A stretch of DNA of 64,000 bases, taken from NCBI GenBank assembly GCA_963843535.1, contig CAWJKU010000003.1, forward strand, positions 248,001 to 312,000, written 5' to 3'. The notes under the pieces were generated by a model. That model worked only from the letters and a program-made list of their open reading frames with translations. It did not search any database and was not told the DNA's origin. The translations under genes and the position numbers were made by a program. Within the stretch, counting starts at the first letter, position 1; every line of letters starts with the position of its first letter. Below are positions 17,943-28,012 of the stretch, one piece after another. The stretch comes from CAVUNY01 sp963843535. GTDB taxonomy: Bacteria > Chloroflexota > Anaerolineae > Anaerolineales > Anaerolineaceae.

Positions 17943-18539
17943 TTATTGATAATAATGGTTTCGTCGAATTAAATCATAAACAGGCGAAGGTAAAAAGTAA
18001 CGGAACGGCTTGCCTTCAGCGATTCGCGTGCGGATCGCGCTGGACGAAATATCCAGCAAGGGCGTTTCGAAGTAACGAACTTTTTTCCAAATACCCGGCA
18101 ACTGGATCTCAAGTTTGTCTGTGTCGATATCAACGCCTGGCCGGCGCATGACCCCCAGACCTGAAATGTGCAGCACGAATTCTTGCGGCTTGTACCAGAG
18201 CGGCAAGTCCCTGAGCGAATCACCGCCCAGCAGGTAGGTGAATTCGTCCCCCGGATGCTGTTCTTGCAGTAAGCGTACCGTGTCCACCGCAAAATGCGGC
18301 CCCGGGCGATCCAACTCAACCCGTGATAGCTGAAAACGCGCTTCGCCCGTAATCGCTGCCCGCACCAGTTTCAGGCGCTGTTCCACCGGGCTGATCGCAA
18401 CGCCTTGCTTGTGAGGCGGCATGGGTGTTAAGACCCACAGCAGACGATCAAGTTCCAGTTGTTCAAGGGCCTCTGCCGCCAGTACCTGGTGGGCAATGTG
18501 AGGAGGATCGAATGTCCCGCCAAAAATACCAATACGCAT
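17943..18539 (-). CDS. nadD: Nicotinate-nucleotide adenylyltransferase
   Basis: 198 residues. Adenylates nicotinate mononucleotide in NAD synthesis. The nucleotidyltransferase motif GTFDPPHIAH is at about 8-17, with the TPMPPHK and PLLDISSSAIRTRI (ISSTxIR-type) motifs of the family. It lies 54 bases downstream of obgE, an arrangement common in bacteria (obg-nadD). Full length, intact. Confidence 0.95.
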   Translation of the reverse strand: MRIGIFGGTFDPPHIAHQVLAAEALEQLELDRLLWVLTPMPPHKQGVAISPVEQRLKLVRAAITGEARFQLSRVELDRPGPHFAVDTVRLLQEQHPGDEFTYLLGGDSLRDLPLWYKPQEFVLHISGLGVMRRPGVDIDTDKLEIQLPGIWKKVRYFETPLLDISSSAIRTRIAEGKPFRYFLPSPVYDLIRRNHYYQ

Positions 18540-18592
18540 AAAAATTCATCCCTGGGTGAAAAAACGGGCTGAAAATCGCTTAAAGATCCGGG

Positions 18593-19855
18593 TTAATCCT
18601 GCCATTCCAGTTCGTAATCGCCAATAAATACCGTGTCGCCTTCCTTCACGCCGGCTTTGCGCAGTTCCGCCTCAACGCCGAGTGTCGTCATCAAGCGTTG
18701 AAAACGGCGCACTGACCCATCATATTCCCAATAGGTCATTGCGGCAGCCCGTTCAATCGCGGCCCCGTGCACCTGCCAACCCTCGGCTGTTTGTTCCACC
18801 GTGAACGATTTTGGATCTTCTGCCGGGCGGTAAACCGGTATTTCAGCCGCCTCAACCTCGAGAACGGGGGCAGTTTTCAACAGCTCAACCGATTTCCACA
18901 AAAGTTCGCGCACCTGGGTGTGCGCTGCTGCCGAAATCGCCATCGGTTGGTAGCCTTTTTTCTCCAGACTTTCCTTGATCTGCGGCCAGCGCGCTTGCAC
19001 ATCCGGCAAGTCGATTTTATTCAGGGCCACCAGCTGAGGTTTTTTCGCTAGCTGCGGATCAAACAGGGCCATTTCACTGTTGATTTGAGCAAAATCAGCG
19101 ATCGGGTCTTCGGACAATCCGTCCAAAAGATGGATGAGCACCCGCGTACGCTGGACATGGCGCAAGAAGGAAAATCCCAATCCCACGCCCTGATGCGCGC
19201 CCTCGATCAGGCCGGGAATGTCCGCCAGGACCAGGCTGTTGTCCATATCCAGTTCCGCCACACCCAGGTTTGGCTCGAGGGTCGTGAAGGGATAATCGGC
19301 AATTTTTGGTTTGGCATTGGTCACCGACGCCAGCAGGCTGGACTTGCCCGCGTTTGGCACTCCTACAATCCCCACGTCGGCGATCAATTTAAGCTCCAGG
19401 CGCAGGGTCTTCTCCTCGCCAGGTTCACCCTTTTCGGCTGTCCGCGGGGCCTGGATGCGTGAATTGGCAAAATGCGGATTGCCTCGCCCTCCCCGCCCGC
19501 CTTTACAGACCAAAAGCTGCTGGCCTGGTTCCACAAGATCGCCCAGTAGTTCTCCACTGGCATCATCGCGCACAATGGTTCCCGGCGGCACATAGACGAT
19601 TAATGTATCCGCTGATTTTCCGGTCATATCGTTAACCCCGCCGTTCTTACCTTCGACCGCGAAATACTTGCTGGTATAACGAAAAGCCGACAGGGTGTTT
19701 AGGGTTGATTTCACTTCCAGAACAACGTCCCCTCCGCGTCCGCCGTCGCCTCCGTCCGGCCCGCCGCGGGTCACGTATTTCTCGCGGTGGAAATGGACCA
19801 TCCCATTTCCACCTTTGCCGGAGCGGACAATAATTCGTGCTTCATCAATAAACAT
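18593..19855 (-). CDS. obgE: Obg-family GTPase
   Basis: 420 residues. Ribosome-associated GTPase for 50S assembly and stress control. Glycine-rich Obg fold at 1-158 (FIDEARIIVRSGKGGNG, GGDGGRGGDVVLE), G domain with P-loop GVPNAGKSSLL near 165, switch II DIPGLIEGA and NKID, and a C-terminal OCT domain at about 345-420 (FTVEQTAEGWQVHG). Long purine-rich leader. In one direction with argS, the cPGS-like gene and nadD. Confidence 0.96.
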   Translation of the reverse strand: MFIDEARIIVRSGKGGNGMVHFHREKYVTRGGPDGGDGGRGGDVVLEVKSTLNTLSAFRYTSKYFAVEGKNGGVNDMTGKSADTLIVYVPPGTIVRDDASGELLGDLVEPGQQLLVCKGGRGGRGNPHFANSRIQAPRTAEKGEPGEEKTLRLELKLIADVGIVGVPNAGKSSLLASVTNAKPKIADYPFTTLEPNLGVAELDMDNSLVLADIPGLIEGAHQGVGLGFSFLRHVQRTRVLIHLLDGLSEDPIADFAQINSEMALFDPQLAKKPQLVALNKIDLPDVQARWPQIKESLEKKGYQPMAISAAAHTQVRELLWKSVELLKTAPVLEVEAAEIPVYRPAEDPKSFTVEQTAEGWQVHGAAIERAAAMTYWEYDGSVRRFQRLMTTLGVEAELRKAGVKEGDTVFIGDYELEWQD

Positions 19856-19938
19856 GGTTTGCCAATGCTGCTTTCAGGAAATTGTGCAGCACCAGTCGGG
19901 AACGCTTTCATTTCCCGACCGGTGCGCTGTTCAATTAC

Positions 19939-21258
19939 CTACTTCTGAAATTTCTCCTTGAGAACATCTTCAAGGGTGGGTTGTCCAATTTCTTCCAATT
20001 CATACCGTACGCGCTTCATCGGTTTGGTAACATTGATGACCCGGGTCAGGTCTATCGGCGTGGCGGAAATTACCAGATCGACATCGGAATGGTTGATGGT
20101 ATTTTCCAGATCTTTGATCTGGGCGCCGCCGTACCCCATCGCCGGCAGGATGGGCCCGGTTGAGGGATATTTTCGGTAGGTCTCCGCGATCGTGCCCACG
20201 GCAAATGGGCGCGGATCGACAATTTCTGCCGCGCCGAATTTTCGCGCAGCCACCCAACCGGCGCCGTACTTCATCTCACCGTGGGTCAAGGTGGGCCCGT
20301 CTTCGATCACCAGCACCCGCTTGCCGCGGATTTCAGCCGGATCGTCGACAAATAAAGGAGAAGCGCCCTCGATGATAATCGCCCGCGGGTTGGCACCCTG
20401 GAGATTCTCGCGCACTCTGAACACTTCATCGCCCGAAGCCGTATCTATCTTGTTGATCACGAACACGTCCGCGGAGCGCACATTCGTCTCACCCGGGTGG
20501 TAAGTCAGCTCATGCCCGGGCCGGTGAGGGTCTGCGACCACGATCGACAGATCGGGGACGTAGAAAGAAAAGTCGTTGTTGCCGCCGTCCCAAAGCACAA
20601 TGTCGACTTCCTGTTCGGCCTGGCGCAGGATGGCTTCATAATCTACACCGGCATACACAATCACGCCGTTATCCAGATGGGGTTCGTATTCTTCCCGTTC
20701 TTCGATCGTGCAGTCGTAGCGGTCAAGGTCGGTATAGGTGGCAAAACGCTGAACCCGCTGTGCAACCAGGTCGCCGTAAGGCATGGGATGGCGCACTGCC
20801 GCCACCTTATAACCCATCTTCCGCAGGATCATTGACACCCGCCGTGTGGTTTGGCTTTTGCCCGAACCGGTGCGGACGGCGCAGATCGAAACAACCGGCT
20901 TGGACGATTTTAGCTGGGTCGTTTTCATCCCCATCAGGCGAAAATCAGCGCCGGCTGCCAGGACGGTGGAGGCTTTATGCATCACGTATTCGTGGGGCAC
21001 GTCGCTGTAAGCAAAGACCACCTCATCGACTTTTAGGTCCTGGATCAGTCCGACCAGATCGTTTTCCGGATAGATCTCGATCCCATCCGGATAGAGCTTG
21101 CCGGCCAGAGCCGCCGGATACTTGCGGTCATCGATGTTCGGGATCTGGGTCGCGGTAAAAGCCACGACCTGGTAGGCGGGGTTGTCGCGGAAGAAGACGT
21201 TGAAATTGTGAAAATCACGTCCGGCCGCACCCATGATGAGTGTACGAATAGGGTTCAT
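19939..21258 (-). CDS. cPGS-like P-loop protein (cyclic 2,3-diphosphoglycerate synthetase family)
   Basis: 439 residues. It matches the protein family named after archaeal cyclic 2,3-diphosphoglycerate synthetase: an N-terminal Rossmann-like half (LIMGAAGRDFHNFNVFFRDN), a P-loop AVRTGSGKSQTTRRV near 130, NKID, and the conserved segment PAMGYGGAQIKDLENTIN. The family is widespread in bacteria where no cyclic diphosphoglycerate is known, so its bacterial role is unsettled. The start is ATG 21258 with AAGGAG; an in-frame upstream extension lacks a site. It sits between obgE and argS. Confidence 0.82.
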   Translation of the reverse strand: MNPIRTLIMGAAGRDFHNFNVFFRDNPAYQVVAFTATQIPNIDDRKYPAALAGKLYPDGIEIYPENDLVGLIQDLKVDEVVFAYSDVPHEYVMHKASTVLAAGADFRLMGMKTTQLKSSKPVVSICAVRTGSGKSQTTRRVSMILRKMGYKVAAVRHPMPYGDLVAQRVQRFATYTDLDRYDCTIEEREEYEPHLDNGVIVYAGVDYEAILRQAEQEVDIVLWDGGNNDFSFYVPDLSIVVADPHRPGHELTYHPGETNVRSADVFVINKIDTASGDEVFRVRENLQGANPRAIIIEGASPLFVDDPAEIRGKRVLVIEDGPTLTHGEMKYGAGWVAARKFGAAEIVDPRPFAVGTIAETYRKYPSTGPILPAMGYGGAQIKDLENTINHSDVDLVISATPIDLTRVINVTKPMKRVRYELEEIGQPTLEDVLKEKFQK

Positions 21259-21347
21259 ACGCTGTCTCCTTTGAGATAAGTATGTTTCCATCACCCAGGG
21301 GACGATGGCGCCCATTCGCACCGCCGTGAGGGGACGATGCCGCCCAG

Positions 21348-23109
21348 CTACATCACCTCGGGGGCAGTAATGCCCAATAAGGCCAGGCAGTTCCCAATCG
21401 CCTGGCGCGTGGCCGCCACCAGGCGCAGCCTCTGGCTGCGAACCGGTTCCTCAGCTTGCAGCACAGGGCATTGGTTATAAAAATCGTTAAACGTGCGAGC
21501 CAGCTCATACGCCAGGCTGGCGATATTTAACGGGCGAAAATCGGCCGCTGCTTTTTGCACCTCTGCCGGCAGTCGGGTGATTAAATCGATCAGCTGGATC
21601 TCCACCGGGGCCAGCTCAGCCGTGAAATCCGCTTCCGGGATATCGCGGTTCGCCTTGCGCAAGATGCTGCCGCCGCGCACGTAGGCATATTGGATATACG
21701 GAGCAGCCTGGCCGTTAAAATCAAGCGCAGCCTGCCAATCGAAAGTAACCACCTTGGTGCTTTCGCGGGCCAGCATGGGGTATTTAATCGCGCCAATGCC
21801 GACAGCCTGGGCAATCGCCTGTTTTTTCTCCGCGCTTAATTCGGGATTCTTCTGCTCGACCACTTCCAAGGCGCGGCTGGTCGCCTCACGGATCAAATCC
21901 TCCAGCAGCACTACCGTGCCTTCGCGCGATGCCATGACCACATTTCCCGGCAGATTGACCAGTTCGTAGGGAATATGCTGGCAGCGCGTCGCCCATTCGT
22001 ATCCGGCCAATTCCAGGGTCTTGAAAACCTGCTGAAAGTGCAGGGATTGGCGCACGTCGACCACGTAATAAGAACGCTTTAAATCCCTGTAATCGGCAAA
22101 TTTGCGTTTGGCAAGCGCCAGGTCCTCGGTCGCGTACAACGCTGTCCCATCTGAGCGCAGGACAACCATCACCCTGTATTTTTCCTGCGAGAGGCCTAAC
22201 AGCTCATCCAGCTTAACATAGACCGACCCCTTCGGGCGTTCGTCGATCGCGATCTTCTTCTGGATCAGTTCTTCGACCACCTCTTTACCAGGGTGTTCGA
22301 CCATGCTCTGAAAGTAATAGGTGTCAAAGCGGATATCCAGCAGGTCGTACATCTGGTGGAAACCTTCCAAAGACCACTGGCGAGTTTCTTCCCACAATTT
22401 AACAACCTCTGGATCGCGTTGATCCCACCGGGCATACCAATTGCGCACTTCGGCTTCCAGCTCGGGATTTTCTGCCAGGCGTTTACTGGCCTCGGCATAA
22501 ATACTTCCCATCCAGCGGGTGATTTCTTTTTCTGGTTTTTCACCCGGGTGAAAATTCATGTAATTCCACAGCCATTTAATCACGTGCAGGCCGATATCCC
22601 CAGGGTAATTCGCCCGGACCACATCGTAACCGGCAAAATTTAAGATTCGGCACAGCACATCCCCGAGAATAGCCGAGCGCAGATGGCCCACATGGAATGC
22701 CTTATGGGTATTGGGCTGTGAAAACTCGACCATCACCTGTTCGCCGCGCTCCAGGCCGCGTCCAAAATCGGGTCCCTGGGCAAGCACCTGGTCAACCACC
22801 CGTTGGGCAAATTGCGAAGTCGAGTAATACAGGTTCAGATACCCGCGTACAGCCTCAATACGCGCAAATCCAGCCGGTTGGCCCAGAGATTGGGCCATCG
22901 CCTGTGCCATTTCCTGGGCTCGCTGCGGAACGATTAACTTTTTTACCCTGGCGTGCTTCCTGAGAAGCCAGCTGGAAAAATGAAGTGGAGATCCCCCACT
23001 GGCCGCTGAAAGGAATCCACGACCATAGCAGGTTCGGTTCCGGCAGCCCCTGTTGTGCACAGAAGGCCTTGATCTGTTCCCCAATGTGCGCTTGCTCGGC
23101 TTCGAACAT
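21348..23109 (-). CDS. argS: Arginyl-tRNA synthetase, frameshifted
   Basis: Charges tRNA-Arg. The N-terminal ADD-like domain begins at ATG 23109 (MFEAEQAHIGEQIKAF...LLWSWIPFSGQWGISTS). Then comes FSQPNTHKAFHVGHLRSAILGD with the HIGH-equivalent, the catalytic domain, and the anticodon-binding DALR domain (LARTFNDFYNQCPVL). A run of six T on the plus strand (22939-22944; six A in the gene) shifts the frame. With five, the protein reads ARQGKKLIVPQRAQEM without a break. As argS is essential, this is probably a homopolymer error. Reconstructed length is about 587 residues, normal for a shorter ArgS. Confidence 0.92.
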
Positions 23110-23135
23110 TCTATCCGTTCCTTATAAAATCAAAA

Positions 23136-23156
23136 GCGGGAGGATTAAACTCCCGC
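23136..23156 (-). terminator. Terminator after rpsT
   Basis: GCGGGAG/CTCCCGC stem with a 7-base loop, followed on the minus strand by TTTTGATTTT. Confidence 0.8.
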
Positions 23157-23208
23157 TGCCAGGTTAACAGATGAGTCCCGGCGGAAACCGGGAAAAATGC
23201 AGTGCAGA

Positions 23209-23472
23209 TTATGCTAATTGGTTCAAACGCTTCATCAGACGGCTCTTGCGGCGGGCGGCATTATTCTTGTGGATCACGCCCTTCTCCGCGGCTTTGTCTA
23301 ACGAGCTGATAGCCATTTTGATGGCATCTGCAGCTGTATCTTTGTTTCCGCTTTCGATGGCAGTCTGGGCCTTCGAAATGATTGTTCGGGCTCGACCACG
23401 GAATATCCTGTTTCGCACACGGCGCTTTTCGTTCTGTCGATTGCGCTTGATTTGAGACTTAATGTTTGCCAA
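23209..23472 (-). CDS. rpsT: Small ribosomal subunit protein bS20
   Basis: 87 residues, the normal S20 length. Very basic; MANIKSQIKRNRQNEKRR at the N-terminus and KGVIHKNNAARRKSRLMKRL near the C-terminus are S20 signatures. It binds 16S rRNA early in 30S assembly. Own terminator downstream; GGAGGAAAG ahead of the ATG. Confidence 0.97.
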   Translation of the reverse strand: MANIKSQIKRNRQNEKRRVRNRIFRGRARTIISKAQTAIESGNKDTAADAIKMAISSLDKAAEKGVIHKNNAARRKSRLMKRLNQLA

Positions 23473-23565
23473 CTTCTTTCCTCCAGATAGACTGATAAAC
23501 CCATGCGAAGGAGTATTTTACCGGAAAGGCGGTTTTTTGTCCAGCACCAAATTTCCCGACGGCGT

Positions 23566-24036
23566 TTATTTGACGGCAACGCCCAGCATGGATTGGAATC
23601 CTTGCGCCAGCTGGTCGCGTTCCGCCTGGGATAGACTTGCATCAGGATGCAGCAGCAGATATTGAGCAGGCGGCATCTGGCCCCGTAAGATCACTTCACT
23701 GATCTCCCGCGCATCGGCCTGCCGTTCACCGCGCTCCCGTTCACTGCGAATCACCGGACCTGCCCCCCACTCCGAAAGGTTCATGGTGGCGCGGCCTTCT
23801 TCCACATCATGCTGGATCAACCAGGAAACTGGAGCCACGTTGCTGTACCAAGGCCAGGTGGTCTGGTTGCTGTGGCAGTCAAAGCATGCCCGCTGCGCCA
23901 GGCTGCGGGTTTGCGGGTTTCCCCATTGTGGTTCGGCGGTGACCGGCGGATTGGTGTGGCTGCGCCCGTACGGCACCAGCTGAAGGATGATAAATCCGGC
24001 GATGGCAATCCCGATGTATTTTAAAATCCGCGCCAT
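23566..24036 (-). CDS. Exported heme-binding-domain protein (CxxCH)
   Basis: About 156 residues from ATG 24036 (AAGGAG upstream). One N-terminal hydrophobic segment (about 5-23) acts as uncleaved anchor or signal, with the rest outside. CFDCH near residue 50 is a c-type heme site, followed by NQTTWPWYSNVAPVSWLIQHDVEEGR and the distal RGQMPPAQYLLLHPDA, which match the Haem_bd family of small cytochromes; the Met may be the second ligand. No oxidase or cytochrome-maturation gene is adjacent, so its redox partner is unknown. Confidence 0.82.
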   Translation of the reverse strand: MARILKYIGIAIAGFIILQLVPYGRSHTNPPVTAEPQWGNPQTRSLAQRACFDCHSNQTTWPWYSNVAPVSWLIQHDVEEGRATMNLSEWGAGPVIRSERERGERQADAREISEVILRGQMPPAQYLLLHPDASLSQAERDQLAQGFQSMLGVAVK

Positions 24037-24095
24037 AATGAACTCCTTGGCTCTATTATAATTGCGAACCTCACCCAATCCGGCCTGGGGTAATA

Positions 24096-24123
24096 AAAGG
24101 GGCTGCCAGAAGGCAACCCCTTT
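24096..24123 (-). terminator. Terminator after pgk
   Basis: AAAGGGG and GCC pair with GGC and CCCCTTT (one mismatch, AGAA loop). On the minus strand the stem is followed by TTTTATTA. Confidence 0.7.
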
Positions 24124-24132
24124 CTTTACCCG

Positions 24133-25309
24133 TTATTTATCTTGCAGCGCAGCCACGCCTGGTAAAACCAGGCCTTCTAGCATCTCCAGGGAAGCCCCGC
24201 CGCCGGTCGAGATGTGGGTAATTTTTTCCGCCAGGCCAGATTTCTGGATGGCTGATACCGAATCACCGCCGCCGATCACGCTAATCGCATTGCTCTCAGC
24301 AACAGCCTTGGCGACCCCCATCGTGCCTTTGGCGAACTTGCTCACTTCAAAAAGACCCATCGGCCCGTTCCACACCACCGTTCCGGCGCTTTTGATAGCC
24401 TTGCCAAAAGCCATTACCGTGTCGGGGCCGATATCCAGGATGCGCCAATCGTCGGCGACATTGCCGACCGCCATGACCTTGACCTCGGCGGTTTCATCCA
24501 GCTTATCTCCCAGCACCATATCGACAGGTAAACGAAGCTTGGTCCCGCCCAGCGCCAGCAATTCCTTCGCGGTATCCAGGGCGGTGTCTTCCACCAATGA
24601 TTTACCGACCTCATACCCCTGTGCCTTGAAGAAGGTGTTGGCCATCGCCCCGCCGATCAGCACCACGTCGGCCTTGGTCAGCAGGTTCTTGATCACCCCG
24701 ATCTTGTCACTGATCTTTGCCCCGCCCAGGATCGCCACAAACGGGCGTTTCGGGTTATCGATCGCCTGCCCCAGATATTTGATTTCTTTTTCCAGCAGAA
24801 AACCGGATACAGCCGGCAGGAAGCGGGCCACGCCTTCCGTGGAGGAATGCGCGCGGTGCGCGGATCCGAAGGCATCGTTGACAAATACCTGTGCCAGGGA
24901 GGCCATTCCTTTAGCCAGGTCGAGTGTCGTTCTTTTCTTCTTCGGGATGGAAGCGGGTATTTTCCAACACCAGAACGCCGCCGGGTTTCAACGCCTTCGC
25001 GGCTGCTTCTGCCTTCGGGCCAACGCAGTCCTCTGAAAACGCCACCGGTTTTCCCAACAAACCGCTCAAATATTCCGCCACCGGTTTCAAGCTGAATTTA
25101 GGATCAGGGCCGCCTTTTGGCCTTCCCAGGTGCGAGCATAAAATGACACCCGCGCCTTGTTCCATCAGGTATTTAATTGTAGGCAGCGCCGCGGTGATGC
25201 GCGTATCATCGTCGACCTTCCCATCTTTTAAAGGAACATTGAAATCTACGCGCACCAGCACCTTTTTCCCCTTGACGTCGATATCGCGCACGGTCTTTTT
25301 ATTAAACAT
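24133..25309 (-). CDS. pgk: Phosphoglycerate kinase, frameshifted
   Basis: Makes ATP from 1,3-bisphosphoglycerate in glycolysis. N-terminal half from ATG 25309 (GGGAGG before it): KVLVRVDFNVPL, the substrate-binding HLGRPKG, and LENTRFHPEEEKND. C-terminal half in another frame: FVNDAFGSAHRAHSSTEG, AILGGAKISDKIGV, and the nucleotide-binding GGGDSVSAI...ISTGGGASLEML. Removing one base near 24923-24928 gives KNDLDLAKGMASLAQVFVNDAFG, a perfect join. Follows gap in the same direction, the usual gap-pgk pair. Probably a sequence error, since pgk is a core gene. Confidence 0.93.
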
Positions 25310-25322
25310 AACGTCCTCCCAT

Positions 25323-25364
25323 AAAAAAAAGAGGGTTTTTGCGGCGGATAACCGCAAAAACCCT
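25323..25364 (-). terminator. Terminator between gap and pgk
   Basis: AGGGTTTTTGCGG (25332-25344) pairs with CCGCAAAAACCCT (25352-25364), followed on the minus strand by CT and eight T. It should reduce read-through from gap into pgk. Confidence 0.88.
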
Positions 25365-25375
25365 GCTTTTCATTT

Positions 25376-26419
25376 TTACAGCTTGGCTGCCATTAACTTC
25401 GCCAGGTCGGCGGTGCGGCAGGAGTAACCCCACTCATTGTCGTACCAGGCCACAACCTTGACCAGGTTGCCCAGGACCATATTGTTGGGCAGGTCGACAA
25501 TCGAAGACCGCGGATCGCCCTTGAAATCCATGGAAACCAGGGGATCGGTGTATTCACCGGTGGTCACGCCCAGGATACCCTTCAGCGGGCCATTGGCGGC
25601 AGCAATAAATGCAGCGTTGAGCGATTCCTTGGTGACCGGTTTTTCGACCGTGCAGGAGAAATCCACGATGGAGACGGTCGGGGTCGGAACACGCAGCGAA
25701 TAGCCGTCGAACTTGCCCTTCAATTCGGGGATCACCAGTGCGACCGCTTTGGCAGCCCCGGTGGTAGTGGGGATGATGTTCAAGGCGGCGGCGCGCGAGC
25801 GGCGCAGTTCCTTGCGGTGACCCTGATCCAAAATAACCTGGTCATTGGTGTATGAATGGATGGTGGTCATGACCGCCTGGATGATGCCAAAATTGTCATG
25901 CACAATCTTGGCTGCCGGGGCAAGGCAGTTCGTGGTGCAGGAGGCGTTGGAAACAATATGATGCTTGGCGGGATCATATTTATTCTCATTGACGCCCAGC
26001 ACAATGGTCAGGTCTTCGTTCTTGGCGGGTGCGCTGATGATCACCTTCTTCGCGCCGCCTTTTTCGATATGAATTCCGGCGCCAGGCTTGCCAGGGGCAC
26101 CCTTGGCGTCGGTGAAAATCCCGGTCGACTCGATCACGATTTCCACGCCCAGGTCAGCCCAGGGTAAGGCACCGGGATCTTTCTCGGCGAAGACTTTCAC
26201 CTTTTTTCCGTCAATCACCAGGTCGTTTCCGTCGATGGCAACTGTACCCGGGTAAATTCCATAATTTGAATCATATTTGAACAAAGAAGCATTTGTTTTG
26301 GTGTCGAAGAGATCGTTAATCGCGACCACTTCCAGAGCGCCCCCCGCTCGTTCATTAATAGCCTTCAGGACCTGGCGTCCAATCCGGCCAAAACCATTGA
26401 TACCAACTTTGACTGTCAT
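25376..26419 (-). CDS. gap: Glyceraldehyde-3-phosphate dehydrogenase, type I
   Basis: 347 residues. Oxidises glyceraldehyde-3-phosphate with NAD(P)+ and phosphate. GINGFGRIGRQV Rossmann start, catalytic Cys in SNASCTTNCLAP, general-base His in HSYTNDQ, and WYDNEWGYSCRTADL at the end. Intact. First gene of the gap-pgk pair, with a purine-rich AGGAGG before the ATG. Confidence 0.97.
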   Translation of the reverse strand: MTVKVGINGFGRIGRQVLKAINERAGGALEVVAINDLFDTKTNASLFKYDSNYGIYPGTVAIDGNDLVIDGKKVKVFAEKDPGALPWADLGVEIVIESTGIFTDAKGAPGKPGAGIHIEKGGAKKVIISAPAKNEDLTIVLGVNENKYDPAKHHIVSNASCTTNCLAPAAKIVHDNFGIIQAVMTTIHSYTNDQVILDQGHRKELRRSRAAALNIIPTTTGAAKAVALVIPELKGKFDGYSLRVPTPTVSIVDFSCTVEKPVTKESLNAAFIAAANGPLKGILGVTTGEYTDPLVSMDFKGDPRSSIVDLPNNMVLGNLVKVVAWYDNEWGYSCRTADLAKLMAAKL

Positions 26420-26488
26420 ACGATCCTCCTATTGATGTATGTGAAAAATTTTACCATGTGTTGGCATGGGCGTAAACGGTTGTCTGGA

Positions 26489-27918
26489 TCACATTTTTGC
26501 TTGCGCGCCTGTGTCTTCCCGGGTGATCAGGGGACCGGTGCGTTCATTATATAAATCGATGATAGCCTTGCCCAATTTCTGGGAATCATGCCGCCAGGGA
26601 TTCTCGCTGTCAACCAGATTGGCCTGGTAAACTGCGTAGCGCTGGTCCAGGTTCACTTCCGGGCACACCCATTGGATATTATCCGGAAGCTTCGCGCTGG
26701 TATTGTTATTCACAATGATCAGGTCAAAAATTGGCCCGCCCAGGTGTCTTTCCACTGTGGCAACATGATCACCGCAGTTATAGTCGTCGGTTTCTCCCGG
26801 CTGGGTGGCGACATTGCACACAAAAAATTTTAATGCCCGGCTGGCGCGAACAGCATCCGCCAGATCCGGCACCAGCAGGTTGGGCAGCAAACTGGTATAC
26901 AGGCTTCCCGGGCCAACCACAATTAGATCGGCGGAGAGAATGGCTTGCAAGGTCGGCGGAAACGCCAGTGGATTATCGGGTTCGAGCCATACCCGGCGGA
27001 TGATCCCACCTTGCTTGGGAATTTCGCTCTCACCCTTGACCTGAATATCCTTATTGAGTTCCGGTTTATGAATTGAAGCCACCAGGCGTACATCATGCAA
27101 TGTCGCCGGAAGGACCCGCCCCACGACTGCAAGCACCCGTCCGGCTTCGGATACTGCTTCTTCAAAACTGCCGGTAATATCGGTCATGGCGGTGATAAAC
27201 AGGTTTCCCAGGGAATGCCCGTTCAAACCGGCCCCGCTGGAGAAGCGGTATTGAAAAATTTGTGAAAGCAAGGCCTCGTCATTGGACAGCGCAATCAGGC
27301 AGTTGCGGATGTCGCCCGGGGGTAAGATGCCGGTCGTGCGCCTGAGCTCGCCAGAGGATCCCCCGTCATCCGCCACGGTCACAATGGCGGTCAGGTTATT
27401 GGTGTAGACTTTGAGACCGCGCAGCAGCGCAGAAAGCCCGTTCCCCCCCCGATCACCACCACCCGCGGACCGCGTTCGCGGCGGCGGTATGCGGTCACCG
27501 TATCCACCATCGCATGCCCAGGCCGCATAAACGGGCGCATCAGCGACCGGTTCAACCCATAAATGCCCCACAAAACGGAGCCAATTCCAATCCCCCCAAA
27601 AATAATCACCCGCAGCGGGCGGTCCAGAAAACGCAGTGCAGCGATGGATAGGGAAGGCAGCCACCAGGTATCCGGCGCAGTGCGGTAGATATCCAATAAT
27701 AAATAGGCGATGCCGACCCCAAGGAGGGTTGTGCCGGCTAAAATTAATGCCAGCCAGCGTTTCACCCCCAATCCCGGGGCGAACCACAGCAGCTTCTGGC
27801 GGATGTATTTCCACCAGCGATGGTACCAATGCTGTCCATTTGTCTGCATCGGTACCATCATAGCAGTGATTGAACCCAGCGTCAACGGGTGGTCGGATTG
27901 GGGCTGGTTGGCGGACAA
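26489..27918 (-). CDS. mgfK: YvcK/MgfK-family (CofD-like) protein with N-terminal membrane region, frameshifted
   Basis: YvcK proteins are cytoplasmic factors needed for cell shape and growth on gluconeogenic carbon, related to the CofD transferase. Here about 130 residues with two membrane segments (LALILAGTTLLGVGIAYLLL; VIIFGGIGIGSVLWGIYGL) precede the core. The core starts with PRVVVIGGGTG and continues in another frame: LSALLRGLKVYTNNLTAIVTVADDGGSSGELRR, PPGDIRNCL, NLFITAMTDI, VGPGSLYTSLLPNLLV. A lost G near 27437-27450, next to a C8 run, explains the break. The start codon is uncertain (TTG at 27918 or ATG at 27861). The membrane extension would tie this factor to the membrane. Confidence 0.85.
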
Positions 27919-28012
27919 TGCTGATTAAACTGAAGATCAGGCAAATCCTCAGTTTTCATCTGATTTTTCTATTTTAAATTAGACCACAGTAACAAGCTAT
28001 ACCGACTTTTTC

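Noticed and set aside
24062..25036. 324-residue plus-strand frame over pgk
   Set aside because: Ser/Pro-rich shadow opposite pgk, with no motif and no promoter.
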